Source: Streptomyces mutomycini
GTDB taxonomy: Bacteria; Actinomycetota; Actinomycetes; Streptomycetales; Streptomycetaceae
Direction of reading: 5' to 3'
Length of the DNA stretch: 64,000 nucleotides
Assembly: GCF_001700505.1 (NCBI RefSeq)
Contig: NZ_MAPV01000072.1
Location: 1 to 64,000, forward strand
This document shows, one piece after another, positions 1-7,806 of this stretch (positions are counted from its first letter, which is position 1; each line of letters starts with the position of its first letter). Below the pieces are notes generated by a model, which was not told the origin of the DNA, searched no databases, and saw only the letters and a list, made by a program, of their open reading frames with translations. The translations under genes were made by a program, and so were the position numbers.

Positions 1-61
1 GCCCGGAGAAGTCCGGCGCCGCGAACACACCCCCGCGCTCCGGCGCCGGACTTCTCCGGGC
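1..61. terminator. Perfect 21-bp inverted repeat at window edge
   Basis: Bases 1-21 are the exact reverse complement of bases 41-61, separated by a 19-nt loop. This is a very stable GC-rich stem without a T-run, the usual form of Streptomyces terminators. In S. coelicolor the gene before afsQ1 is, as I recall, the divergent sigQ, so the hairpin may end or attenuate an upstream gene lying outside the window. The repeat may extend beyond the edge. Confidence 0.6.
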
Positions 62-208
62 CCCGCCCGATGTCGTGGAGGCGTGTGGCAACTGCGCTTG
101 AGGTGGTGCTGTGCAGTGCGTTCATCTGGCGCCCCCCATCGGTGGAGTCCGTTCGTTCCGTGTGCCATTGAGCTTGCCGGGGCAGTTTCATGGCCCTGTC
201 CCCCGACT

Positions 209-224
209 GTCACAGAGCTGTCAC
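209..224 (+). promoter_or_regulatory. Candidate AfsQ1 box upstream of afsQ1
   Basis: GTCAC at 209-213 and GTCAC at 220-224 are separated by 6 nt. This fits the reported AfsQ1 operator GTnAC-n6-GTnAC, a pair of half-sites one helical turn apart. It lies about 85 nt upstream of the AfsQ1 start and suggests autoregulation, or control of a divergent gene outside the window. Confidence 0.55.
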
Positions 225-307
225 AGGGCATGTCGCCGTGCCGGGCAGGCGGATCAAGTCGGGGGGACTGTCGAAACGTGGCACCACCATGGGCCAGAAT
301 GACCCCC

Positions 308-985
308 GTGCCTTTCCTGTTGCTGATCGAGGACGATGACGCCATCCGCACGGCCCTCGAACTCTCACTGTCACGCCAGGGCCACCGTGTGGCCACTGCG
401 GCGACGGGAGAGGACGGTCTGGAGCTGCTCAGGGAGCAGCGGCCCGACCTGGTTGTGCTGGATGTGATGCTGCCCGGGATCGACGGTTTCGAGGTGTGCC
501 GGAGGATCCGGCGTACCGACCAGCTGCCGATCATTCTGCTGACCGCGCGCAGCGACGACATCGACGTCGTGGTGGGACTGGAGTCCGGCGCGGACGACTA
601 TGTCGTGAAACCCGTACAGGGCCGGGTGCTCGATGCCCGTATCCGCGCGGTCCTGCGCCGCGGGGAGAGGGAGTCCACCGACTCGGCGACCTTCGGGAGT
701 GTCGTCATCGACCGTTCGGCGATGACCGTCACGAAGAACGGGGAGGACCTGCAGCTCACGCCGACCGAGCTGCGACTCCTGCTCGAACTGAGCCGACGGC
801 CCGGACAGGCCCTGTCACGGCAGCAGTTGCTGCGCCTCGTGTGGGAGCACGACTACCTGGGTGACTCACGGCTGGTGGACGCCTGTGTGCAGCGGCTGCG
901 GGCGAAGGTGGAGGACGTGCCGTCCTCGCCGACTCTGATCCGTACCGTGCGCGGTGTGGGCTACCGGCTGGATTCGCCTCAGTGA
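308..985 (+). CDS. afsQ1: Two-component response regulator AfsQ1
   Basis: OmpR/PhoB-family DNA-binding response regulator, partner of the adjacent AfsQ2 kinase. In S. coelicolor this pair controls secondary metabolism and responds to nitrogen (glutamate) conditions. The receiver domain (about residues 1-115) has the acidic pocket EDDD near residue 9, the phospho-acceptor Asp52 in VVLDVMLPG, and Lys in VVKPV. The winged helix (about 130-225) has the typical LTPTELRLLLEL and VRGVGYRL segments. The GTG at 308 gives 225 residues and puts the phosphorylated Asp at 52, matching the known protein. An in-frame ATG at 299 would add three residues. The stop overlaps the afsQ2 start (GTGA), so the two are translationally coupled. 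A GTCAC-n6-GTCAC box lies upstream. Confidence 0.93.
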   Translation: MPFLLLIEDDDAIRTALELSLSRQGHRVATAATGEDGLELLREQRPDLVVLDVMLPGIDGFEVCRRIRRTDQLPIILLTARSDDIDVVVGLESGADDYVVKPVQGRVLDARIRAVLRRGERESTDSATFGSVVIDRSAMTVTKNGEDLQLTPTELRLLLELSRRPGQALSRQQLLRLVWEHDYLGDSRLVDACVQRLRAKVEDVPSSPTLIRTVRGVGYRLDSPQ

Positions 986-2511
986 GCGATTCCGCGAAGC
1001 GGTCCGTACTCGCGGGTCTTCGCTGGACCAGCCTGCGGCTGCGGCTGCTGATCGTGTTCGCGCTGGTGGCTCTGACTGCCGCAGTCTCCGCGTCGGGCAT
1101 CGCCTACTGGCTCAACCGTGAGGCCGTCCTGACGCGTACGCAGGACACGGCGCTCGGCGACTTCCGCCGCCAGATGCAGAACCGGGCGGCCTCGCTGCCG
1201 CTGCACCCGACGGCGGTCGATCTGCGGGACGCCGCCGAGCAGATGGCCAGCAGCGGCCCGGGCTATCACGTGCTGCTGATCGGCACCAGTGAGGGCAAGC
1301 CCGTCACGGGCTCCTCCGACCTCGACTCCTTCACCAAGGCCGACGTGCCCGCCTCGCTGCAGAAGCAGGTGAACAAGAAGCAGCCGCTGACGTCGGCCAA
1401 CACCTTTGAGTACCACCTGTTCTGGCAGCGTACGACGTTGGGCAACACCCCGTACCTGGTGGCCGGCACGAAGATCATCGGCGGTGGTCCGGCCGGATAC
1501 ATGCTGAAGTCGCTCGACCAGGAGCGCGAGGACCTCAGTTCGCTGGCGTGGTCCCTGGGCATCGCCACCGCGCTGGCCCTCGTCGGCTCGGCCCTCCTCG
1601 CCCAGGCCTCGGCGACGACCGTGCTGCGGCCGGTGCAGCGGCTCGGCGACGCGGCCCGGAAGCTCGGCGAGGGCAAGCTCGACACCCGTCTCGTGGTCTC
1701 CGGCAACGACGAACTCGCCGATCTCTCCCATACGTTCAACAAGGCCGCGAGCTCCCTGGAGAAGAAGGTCGCGGACATGAGCGCGCGGGAGGAGTCGAGC
1801 CGCCGTTTCGTCGCAGACATGTCGCACGAGCTGCGCACCCCGCTGACCGCGATCACAGCGGTCGCGGAGGTGCTGGAGGACGAGGCGGACAGCCTCGACC
1901 CGATGATCGCTCCGGCGGTGCACCTGGTGGTGAGCGAGACCCGGCGGCTGAACGACCTGGTCGAGAACCTCATGGAGGTCACCCGCTTCGACGCCGGTAC
2001 GGCCCGCCTCGTCCTGGACACGGTCGACGTCGCCGACCAGGTGACCGCCTGCATCGACGCGCGTGCCTGGCTGGACGCGGTCGATCTGGACGCGGAGCGC
2101 GGCATCATGGTGCGGCTGGATCCGCGCCGGCTCGACGTGATCCTGGCGAATCTGATCGGCAACGCCCTCAAGCACGGCGGATCACCGGTGCGGGTGTCCG
2201 TGCGGACCGACGAGGACGACCTGGTCATCGAGGTACGCGACCACGGCCCGGGCATCCCCGAGGAGGTCCTGCCGCATGTGTTCGACCGCTTCTACAAGGC
2301 GAGCGCGTCCCGCCCGCGGTCCGAAGGCAGTGGGCTCGGGCTGTCCATCGCGGTGGAGAACGCCCATATCCACGGTGGTGACATCACGGCCTCGAATCTT
2401 CCGGACGGCGAGGGCGCGGTGTTCGTGCTGCGGCTCCCGCGGGACGCGGAGAAGCTGACCGGCGACCAGGACGACGACCCTGACCGGAACGAGAAGGGCG
2501 ACGAGAAGTGA
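982..2511 (+). CDS. afsQ2: Two-component sensor histidine kinase AfsQ2
   Basis: Membrane sensor kinase of 509 residues. An N-terminal membrane segment (about residues 17-38) and a second one (about 188-210) flank an extracytoplasmic sensor domain of about 145 residues. A HAMP linker follows, then the dimerisation/phosphoacceptor helix with SHELRTPL (His near 283). The ATP-binding domain has an N box NLIGNALKHG, a G1 box DHGPGIPEE, an F box VFDRFYKA and a G2 box GSGLGLSI. It should phosphorylate AfsQ1. It starts on GTG overlapping the afsQ1 stop and ends overlapping the next start, so the three genes form a tight operon. The tail after the catalytic domain is acidic and disordered. Confidence 0.92.
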   Translation: MSDSAKRSVLAGLRWTSLRLRLLIVFALVALTAAVSASGIAYWLNREAVLTRTQDTALGDFRRQMQNRAASLPLHPTAVDLRDAAEQMASSGPGYHVLLIGTSEGKPVTGSSDLDSFTKADVPASLQKQVNKKQPLTSANTFEYHLFWQRTTLGNTPYLVAGTKIIGGGPAGYMLKSLDQEREDLSSLAWSLGIATALALVGSALLAQASATTVLRPVQRLGDAARKLGEGKLDTRLVVSGNDELADLSHTFNKAASSLEKKVADMSAREESSRRFVADMSHELRTPLTAITAVAEVLEDEADSLDPMIAPAVHLVVSETRRLNDLVENLMEVTRFDAGTARLVLDTVDVADQVTACIDARAWLDAVDLDAERGIMVRLDPRRLDVILANLIGNALKHGGSPVRVSVRTDEDDLVIEVRDHGPGIPEEVLPHVFDRFYKASASRPRSEGSGLGLSIAVENAHIHGGDITASNLPDGEGAVFVLRLPRDAEKLTGDQDDDPDRNEKGDEK

Positions 2512-3161
2512 TGCGCGGCGACCAGGCGTACGCAACCCCGCGCGAGGGCCGGCTGCGGCGCCGAACCGGGCGGACCGTCGCCGCGCTGGCAGCGGTCGTG
2601 GCATGCGCGGCGCTGGCCGCGGGCTGCGGCATCCGCAGCACCTCGGTGCCGGTCGACGCCGGGGCGGCCCCGTCCCGGATGCCGTGCCGCACGACATCGG
2701 CGCAGGCGACCGCGCCCCCGTCGGAGGGTGCGGCCGTGCGGATCTATCTGGTCTGCGCCTCGCAGCTCGTGACCGTGGAGCGCACCGTCGGGGTCGACGA
2801 GTCGCGGTCCGATCCCCTCCTGATCGCTCAGGCGCTCCTGAGCGAACTGCAGCGGAACCCGGATGCCGACGAGCGGCGGGCCGGATTCTCGACCGACGTG
2901 CCGGCGGGGCTGCGGGTCGCCGACGCCCGCGAGGGGGACCCGCAGGGCACCCTGCGCCTCAGCGAGCAGCCGGACGACCTTCCGGCGGAGGCGCTCGCGC
3001 AGGTGGTGTGCTCGTACGCGGAGAGCGAGTCGCTCGGTTCCGGGGGTTCGGTGCTCCTCGGCGGGCCGGGGAACTACACCCCGCGGGGCTATCTGTGTAC
3101 GTCGGAGACGAAGACCCGGCTCGGCGAGGTACCCACGCTGGGCGCGGTCAAGCTGTCCTGA
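2511..3161 (+). CDS. Lipoprotein coupled to AfsQ1/Q2 (SCO4905-like)
   Basis: A 216-residue predicted lipoprotein. A basic N-terminus and hydrophobic stretch lead to a lipobox LAAGC, so it should be exported and anchored by a lipidated Cys facing outward, the same side as the AfsQ2 sensor domain. The mature part resembles the GerMN-like proteins often paired with actinobacterial kinases (segments around VYLV-type strand and LLSELQRNP), but I cannot assign a fold confidently. The ATG overlaps the last base of the afsQ2 stop; a GTG three bases earlier is also possible. The coupling argues for an accessory signalling role. A cysteine pair in the C-terminal half (VVCSY and YLCTS) could form a disulfide. 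Confidence 0.8.
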   Translation: MRGDQAYATPREGRLRRRTGRTVAALAAVVACAALAAGCGIRSTSVPVDAGAAPSRMPCRTTSAQATAPPSEGAAVRIYLVCASQLVTVERTVGVDESRSDPLLIAQALLSELQRNPDADERRAGFSTDVPAGLRVADAREGDPQGTLRLSEQPDDLPAEALAQVVCSYAESESLGSGGSVLLGGPGNYTPRGYLCTSETKTRLGEVPTLGAVKLS

Positions 3162-3329
3162 GGTCCGTGAGCCCTGAGGTCCGTGGGGGCACCGCCGTCG
3201 CGGTCTCCGGTCGCCGTCCGTCCTCCGCAGTCCGTACTGCTGTGACCGCCCCTTCCGGGGGTCCGTGCCGCTCGTCACAGAGCCTCGCCGGGACCGGGCG
3301 GAACCGATCCTGCCGGTCGTGGCGTCTTG

Positions 3330-3905
3330 GTGCACGTGCGTCACAGTTCGGACGGTCCGGCCGTCATCCGCTTCCGCGCGGCGGGGGTATTCCTCCTCCT
3401 CGTGCATCTGCTGCTCGTCGGCTGGCTGACGCTGCGCCCGCTGGACGTGCCCTGGGTGACGGCTGCGAACCTGCAGCCCTTCGCCGGGATCAGGGCGGAT
3501 CTGGCCCTGGGCCCGGCCGAGGCGGTGCGCCGCATCGGTGAGGACCTGCTCCTGCTGGCTCCGCTGGGCGTACTCCTGCCGATGGCGGGCGGCAGGCTGC
3601 TGGTCTCCCCGTGGGCCTCGCTGGCCCGTACGGTGGCGGCCGGGTCGCTGATCTCGATGGCCATCGAGCTGGCGCAGACGGGTGTGCCCGGCCAGGTCGT
3701 CGACGTCGACTCACTGCTCCTGAACACCACGGGTGTCGCACTGGCCCATCTGCTGGTCGTCCCGCTGTCACGGTCACGGCTGCGCCGGGGCAACCGGGCG
3801 GGGGCCGGCGACCTCTCGCGGATCGGCAGCGGGCTCCGGCCGTACAGGGGTGAGGCCTCTCAGGGGTCGACCCCGACGATTACCAGGGTGGGTATCGCAC
3901 CGTAG
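3330..3905 (+). CDS. VanZ-like family membrane protein
   Basis: About 191 residues with four predicted membrane helices. VanZ-family hallmarks are visible: the early LTLRP turn, NLQPF before the second helix, EDLLLLAPLGVLLP in helix 2, and the acidic IELAQ...VDVDSLLLNTTG segment linking helices 3 and 4. VanZ proteins occur in glycopeptide-resistance clusters and widely in Gram-positive envelopes, but their biochemical role is not settled. The start is uncertain: TTG at 3327, GTG at 3330 or GTG at 3336 all fit, with no strong Shine-Dalgarno site. The C-terminal 45 residues are hydrophilic and probably cytoplasmic. Confidence 0.75.
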   Translation: MHVRHSSDGPAVIRFRAAGVFLLLVHLLLVGWLTLRPLDVPWVTAANLQPFAGIRADLALGPAEAVRRIGEDLLLLAPLGVLLPMAGGRLLVSPWASLARTVAAGSLISMAIELAQTGVPGQVVDVDSLLLNTTGVALAHLLVVPLSRSRLRRGNRAGAGDLSRIGSGLRPYRGEASQGSTPTITRVGIAP

Positions 3906-3996
3906 AGCGATGCTTTGTACCCCTTCGCGGGTCCACCATGGAGGTACAGGGAGCACGGCCGAGTGCTCCCCGGAACGCTTCGCGAAGGAGCCCACC

Positions 3997-4200
3997 ATGG
4001 CCGCACTTGTCCGCCCCACCGAGGGCCGCATGATCGGCGGGGTGTGCGCAGCGCTGGCACGGCGCTTCGGCACCTCCGCAGGAACGATGCGCGTCATCTT
4101 CCTGGTGTCGTGCCTGCTCCCCGGCCCGCAGTTCCTGCTCTACCTTGCGCTGTGGGTGCTGCTGCCGTCGGAGAAGAGCCCGGCCACGACGGCCTGGTGA
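3997..4200 (+). CDS. PspC domain membrane protein
   Basis: Small 67-residue protein that is essentially one PspC domain: an RPTEGRMIGGVCAALARRFG start, then VIFLVSCLLPGPQFLLYLALWVLLP as a hydrophobic segment. PspC domains take part in phage-shock-type membrane stress responses. Stand-alone versions are common in actinobacteria and their individual roles are mostly unknown. A strong ribosome-binding site (GAAGGAG) sits 7 nt upstream of the ATG. An 8-bp hairpin (3949-3970) precedes it and may separate it from the VanZ-like gene. It converges on the secreted protein at 4276, with a shared terminator between. Confidence 0.85.
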   Translation: MAALVRPTEGRMIGGVCAALARRFGTSAGTMRVIFLVSCLLPGPQFLLYLALWVLLPSEKSPATTAW

Positions 4201-4225
4201 CCGTCGGGACCACGGGGAGAAAGCC

Positions 4226-4260
4226 GTGGGGCGCACACCCGGACCGGGTGTGCGCCCCAC
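4226..4260. terminator. Bidirectional terminator hairpin
   Basis: Perfect 17-bp inverted repeat (4226-4242 and 4244-4260) with a 1-base centre, between the convergent PspC gene and the gene ending at 4276. It can serve both strands. Confidence 0.8.
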
Positions 4261-4275
4261 CTGCGTGTGCGGTGA

Positions 4276-4575
4276 TCAGGCGCCGAGCGGCAGGGCGCCG
4301 GTCAGGCCACCGGCCGGCAGGCCGCCGAGCAGGTTCGAGCCGGGCGCCGAGAGCTCGCTGCCACCGCGCTGCTGCTGGTCGAGAAGTCCACCGGCCGCCT
4401 TCTGCACGGCGGGCAGCGCGTCGGCGGTGACGGAGTCGAGCGCGATGCCGGCGGGCAGGGCGCCGGCCACTGCGTCGACGGGCACGGCGACGGCGGAGGC
4501 ACTGCCCGCGCCGACGGCGGCGAAAGCGGCACCGAGAGCGGCGACACCGAGGGTCCTGACAGCAGACTGCTTCAT
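4276..4575 (-). CDS. Small secreted protein, function unknown
   Basis: A 99-residue protein. The N-terminal signal peptide (MKQSAVRTLG, then an alanine-rich core) has a likely cleavage after ASA near residue 28. The mature protein is about 70 residues, rich in Ala, Gly, Leu and Pro, without cysteines, so it is not a chaplin. Short secreted proteins of this type are common in Streptomyces and are sometimes mislabelled ATP-binding protein in databases; nothing here supports that. A ribosome-binding site AAGGAT lies about 10 nt before the ATG. It has its own transcription unit, closed by the hairpin at 4226-4260. Confidence 0.7.
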   Translation of the reverse strand: MKQSAVRTLGVAALGAAFAAVGAGSASAVAVPVDAVAGALPAGIALDSVTADALPAVQKAAGGLLDQQQRGGSELSAPGSNLLGGLPAGGLTGALPLGA

Positions 4576-4666
4576 GTGAAATTCATCCTTGGGGAGAGGG
4601 ATGTGAGCGGCTCTGAAACGTAGTCAGCCGCGCACCCCTCCCGCAAACATGCCGGGACACGGAAAA

Positions 4667-4693
4667 CGGCCGGGAATCCGATGCCCCCGGCCG
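4667..4693. terminator. Terminator hairpin after adenosine deaminase
   Basis: CGGCCGGG at 4667-4674 pairs with CCCGGCCG at 4686-4693 across an 11-nt loop, 18 bp downstream of the adenosine deaminase stop on the minus strand. Confidence 0.6.
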
Positions 4694-4710
4694 CTCCGCT
4701 TTCCGTTCGT

Positions 4711-5898
4711 TCAGCCCGCGACGGACGACGAACTGCTGGTCACAGCCATCTGGTCAAAAAGCCACTCCGACTTCAGCTCCGCATAACCGGGCTTCACGAC
4801 GTCGTTGATCATCGCCAGACGTTCATCGAAAGGAATGAACGCTGATTTCATCGCATTGACTGTGAACCACTGCATGTCGTCGAGCGTGTATCCGAATGTC
4901 TCGGCCAGCCGCTCGAATTCCTGGCTCATGCTCGTCCCGCTCATCAGCCGGTTGTCCGTGTTCACGGTGGCGCGGAAATGCAGCTTCCGCAGCAGCCCGA
5001 TGGGGTGCTCGGCGTACGACGACGCGGCCCCGGTCTGGAGGTTGGAGGTCGGGCAGAGTTCCAGCGGGATCCGCTTGTCGCGCACGTAGGAGGCGAGACG
5101 CCCCAGCGTCACGCTGCCGTCCTCGGCGACCTCGATGTCGTCGATGATGCGGACGCCGTGGCCGAGCCGGTCCGCGCCGCACCACTGCAGCGCCTGCCAG
5201 ATCGACGGCAGGCCGAAGGCCTCACCGGCGTGGATGGTGAAGTGGTTGTTCTCGCGCTTGAGGTATTCGAAGGCGTCCAGGTGCCGGGTGGGAGGGTAGC
5301 CCGCCTCGGCGCCCGCGATGTCGAAGCCGACCACACCCAGGTCGCGGTAGCGGTTGGCGAGTTCGGCGATCTCCAGGGCGCGTGCGGCGTGCCGCATCGC
5401 GGTGAGGAGGGCGCCGACGCGGATGCGGTGACCGTTCGCGCGGGCCCTGCGCTCACCCTCGCGGAAACCGTCGTTGACCGCCTCGACGACCTCTTCGAGT
5501 GACAGACCGGCGGTGAGGTGCTGCTCGGGCGCGTAGCGCACCTCGGCGTAGACGACACCGTCCTCGGCGAGGTCCTCCGCGCACTCCGCGGCCACCCGGA
5601 ACAGGGCCTCACGGGTCTGCATGACGGCGCAGGTGTGGGCGAACGTCTCCAGGTAGCGCTCCAGCGAACCGGAGTCGGCCGCTTCGCGGAACCAGGTGCC
5701 CAGCTTGTCGGGGTCGGCTTCGGGCAAGGCGTCGATGGGGGCACCTCCCATGCCCTTGAGGCTATGGGGGCCCTGCGCGAGCGCCAGTTCGACGATCGTG
5801 CCGGGGCGCAGGCCGCCGTCGAGATGGTCGTGGAGCAGCACCTTGGGCGCGCGGCGGATCTGGTCGGGACCGGGGACATTCGGGGTCTGGCTCGTCAT
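4711..5898 (-). CDS. add: Adenosine deaminase
   Basis: Cytoplasmic zinc enzyme of 395 residues that converts adenosine (and 2'-deoxyadenosine) to inosine in purine salvage. Family motifs are complete: the metal-binding HDHLDG near residue 24, the ITIHAGE-type segment TIHAGEAFG with the catalytic Glu, [15 protein letters not shown], and NTDNRLMSG with the metal-binding Asp. The length is slightly above that of the mouse enzyme. The promoter is compact: a -10-like TAGAGT (reverse complement at 5905-5910) stands 6 nt before the ATG, so the mRNA may be leaderless. A palindrome CTACGCGCGTAG lies just upstream of the -10. The same palindrome occurs at the other nucleoside genes in this window. Confidence 0.93.
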   Translation of the reverse strand: MTSQTPNVPGPDQIRRAPKVLLHDHLDGGLRPGTIVELALAQGPHSLKGMGGAPIDALPEADPDKLGTWFREAADSGSLERYLETFAHTCAVMQTREALFRVAAECAEDLAEDGVVYAEVRYAPEQHLTAGLSLEEVVEAVNDGFREGERRARANGHRIRVGALLTAMRHAARALEIAELANRYRDLGVVGFDIAGAEAGYPPTRHLDAFEYLKRENNHFTIHAGEAFGLPSIWQALQWCGADRLGHGVRIIDDIEVAEDGSVTLGRLASYVRDKRIPLELCPTSNLQTGAASSYAEHPIGLLRKLHFRATVNTDNRLMSGTSMSQEFERLAETFGYTLDDMQWFTVNAMKSAFIPFDERLAMINDVVKPGYAELKSEWLFDQMAVTSSSSSVAG

Positions 5899-5904
5899 TC
5901 GGGC

Positions 5905-5926
5905 ACTCTAGCGCCTACGCGCGTAG
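5905..5926 (-). promoter_or_regulatory. add promoter with CTACGCGCGTAG operator
   Basis: Perfect 12-bp palindrome CTACGCGCGTAG at 5915-5926, four bases upstream of the -10-like TAGAGT (5905-5910 on the minus strand). An operator between -35 and -10 would block polymerase, so repression is likely. Near-identical copies lie at 13710, 18292 and 19556. Confidence 0.7.
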
Positions 5927-6001
5927 ATTTCCGAGTGCCGATACGTAACAGTGACCGCGAAGCCAGATGGAATACACCTGCCCTTCTGACACTGTTCTGT
6001 C

Positions 6002-6760
6002 ATGGCACAGCGCGCACTTCCCCTGCCCGAAGCCAGGCTTGGGCGGGCCGTTCTCACGGCCGGAGCAGCACCCGAGGTCAGCGGCGTCGTCCTGCTGCTC
6101 CCGGACGGCGAGACCGACTCCCGGCGCCGCCCCTCCGCCTTCTCGTACGCGGCACAGCTGCCGTTCGCCCGGGCCCTGGCCCGGGCGGGCCAGGAGGACG
6201 GGCTCGCGGTGCACGTGGTGCGCTACCGCACCCGGGGCTGGAACGCCGGCGCGGATCCGGCGGCCGACGCCCACTGGGCGGCCGACGAGGTCGTACGCCG
6301 CTACGGCGATATCCCCGTGTGCCTCGTCGGCCACGGCATGGGAGGCCGCGCGGCCCTGCGCGGCGCCGGGCACGACGCCGTCAACTCCGCACTCGCGATG
6401 GCCCCCTGGCTTCCGGAGGGCGTGGAGCAGGAACCCGAACCGGTGAGACATCTGGCGGGCCGCCGGGTCCTGATCGTGCACGGCACGAACGACGCGCGGA
6501 CCAATCCGGAGCTCTCCTACCGGCTGGCCGAGCGGGTCAAGAAGGCCAACCGGCACACCTGCCGCTTCGAGGTCCACTCGGACGGGAACGCACTGCGCCA
6601 GCACCGCCCCGAAGTGGTGGCGCTGGCCTCGGACTTCATACGGGGCTCGCTGTTCGCCCGGCCGTACGCCCGCCCGGTCGCCGACGCCTTCGCGGCTCCC
6701 CCGCCGCTGGGACTGCGGATGCCGCTGGCGGCGGGGTTCGGGCGGTCGCTGAGGCACTGA
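6002..6760 (+). CDS. Alpha/beta-hydrolase fold protein lacking the nucleophile Ser
   Basis: A 252-residue alpha/beta-hydrolase-like protein. Strand-turn features are present (VVLLLPDG near the N-terminus, HVVRYRTRGWN, and RVLIVHGTNDARTNP for the late acid loop). The nucleophile elbow reads VGHGMGG, with Gly112 where Ser (GxSxG) is expected, and the usual late His is replaced by QHRPE. Either this is a non-catalytic member or it uses another chemistry. It is divergent from add with about 100 bp between. The family appears conserved in Streptomyces next to add, from memory. I cannot name a substrate. Confidence 0.7.
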   Translation: MAQRALPLPEARLGRAVLTAGAAPEVSGVVLLLPDGETDSRRRPSAFSYAAQLPFARALARAGQEDGLAVHVVRYRTRGWNAGADPAADAHWAADEVVRRYGDIPVCLVGHGMGGRAALRGAGHDAVNSALAMAPWLPEGVEQEPEPVRHLAGRRVLIVHGTNDARTNPELSYRLAERVKKANRHTCRFEVHSDGNALRQHRPEVVALASDFIRGSLFARPYARPVADAFAAPPPLGLRMPLAAGFGRSLRH

Positions 6761-6790
6761 GGACGAGGCACTGGGCCAGCGGTCGCGGGA

Positions 6791-7744
6791 TCAGTCCGGC
6801 AGCAGGTTCCCCCGGCGCGACAGCAGGAAGCGCTTGAAGGCGGCCACCGGCGGCGTGTCGGGGTGGCCGTCCAGCCAGGCGACCCCGATCTCGCGGGCCG
6901 CGCGCGGCGCCGTCACCGTCAGCTCGACCACTCCGGGCCGGGCCACTGCGGGCGGCGGCAGCAGCGCCACCCCGAGCCCGGCCGCGACCAGGCCGCGCAG
7001 CGTCTCAGCCTCCTCGCCCTCGAACGCGACGCGCGGGGTGAAGCCGGCCTCGGCGCAGAGGTCGTCGGTGATCCGCCGCAGCCCGTAACCGGGTTCGAGG
7101 GTGACGAACGTTTCGTCGGCGGCCTCGGCGAGGCGGATGCGCCGGCGGTCCGCCAGCCGGTGGTCTTCGGGGACGACCAGCCGCAGCCGCTGCTCGTCCA
7201 GGCGCATGGCGACGAGGTCCGGGGCGTCGGGGACGGGGGAGGTGAGGCAGAGGTCGAGGCCGCCCGCCCGCAGGCGCTCGATCATCGCCTCGCCGTAGTT
7301 CTGGACGAGCTGGAAGCGGACCCGGGGGTGGTCCGCGCGGAAGGCGCGGATCAGGGCGGGCACGGTCTCGGAGCCCATGGTGTGCAGGAAGCCGAAGGCG
7401 ACCCTGCCCGCCGCGGGGTCGGCGTCGGCGCGTACCGAGTCGGCGGCCCTCTCCACCTCCGCCAGGGCGCGTTCGGCGGAGCCGAGGAAGGTACGCCCCG
7501 CGGGGGTGAGCGAGACGGTGCGGCCCCGGCGGGCGAACAGGGCGACCCCCAGGTCCTGTTCCAGCCTCACCATGGCCCGCGACAGCGTCGACTGGGGGAC
7601 GCCCAGCTCGTGCGCGGCACGGGTGACGTGCTCGTGGCGGGCCACCGCCTCGAAGTACGCGAGGCGTGGAGCGAGGACGGCCCGGATGTCTTCTTCGTAA
7701 CTGCTGGGTGACAGCCGCGGCTGTGAGCTGTGCTGATGCGCCAT
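6791..7744 (-). CDS. LysR-family transcriptional regulator
   Basis: About 317 residues with a typical LysR layout. The winged helix-turn-helix near residues 25-85 (YFEAVARHEHVTRAAHEL, then VPQSTLSRAMVRLEQDLG) is followed by a periplasmic-binding-like effector domain (about 110-310). The ATG at 7744 (MAHQHSS) is preferred: a -10-like CATAAT lies about 7 nt upstream, and the longer reading frame would run through the operator. It is divergent from an MFS exporter. The pair resembles the ynfL/ynfM arrangement of E. coli, where the regulator controls its neighbour. A perfect 10-bp inverted repeat sits between them and is the likely operator. Confidence 0.88.
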   Translation of the reverse strand: MAHQHSSQPRLSPSSYEEDIRAVLAPRLAYFEAVARHEHVTRAAHELGVPQSTLSRAMVRLEQDLGVALFARRGRTVSLTPAGRTFLGSAERALAEVERAADSVRADADPAAGRVAFGFLHTMGSETVPALIRAFRADHPRVRFQLVQNYGEAMIERLRAGGLDLCLTSPVPDAPDLVAMRLDEQRLRLVVPEDHRLADRRRIRLAEAADETFVTLEPGYGLRRITDDLCAEAGFTPRVAFEGEEAETLRGLVAAGLGVALLPPPAVARPGVVELTVTAPRAAREIGVAWLDGHPDTPPVAAFKRFLLSRRGNLLPD

Positions 7745-7759
7745 GGGAACGATTATGAA

Positions 7760-7800
7760 GGTTTCATGCATTGGACGCATGAAACCGTCCGGTCTACGTT
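7760..7800 (+). promoter_or_regulatory. LysR/MFS intergenic operator and promoter
   Basis: GGTTTCATGC (7760-7769) and GCATGAAACC (7777-7786) form a perfect inverted repeat with a 7-nt spacer. The spacer holds the -35 hexamer TTGGAC (7771-7776). Eighteen bases on is a -10 TACGTT (7795-7800), and the MFS ATG follows after 6 nt, so that mRNA is probably leaderless. Regulator binding would directly cover the -35. Confidence 0.75.
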
Positions 7801-7806
7801 CGCCGT

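Noticed and set aside
83-307. N-terminal extension of the AfsQ1 frame to position 83
   Set aside because: It has no homology to receiver domains and runs through the AfsQ1 box; the GTG at 308 gives the known length and Asp52.
979-2175. Long minus-strand frame opposite afsQ2
   Set aside because: Arg/Gln/Gly-rich shadow of a GC-rich gene; no domain and no ribosome-binding site.
4276-4575. Chaplin or ATP-binding protein
   Set aside because: It lacks the chaplin Cys pair and any nucleotide-binding motif.
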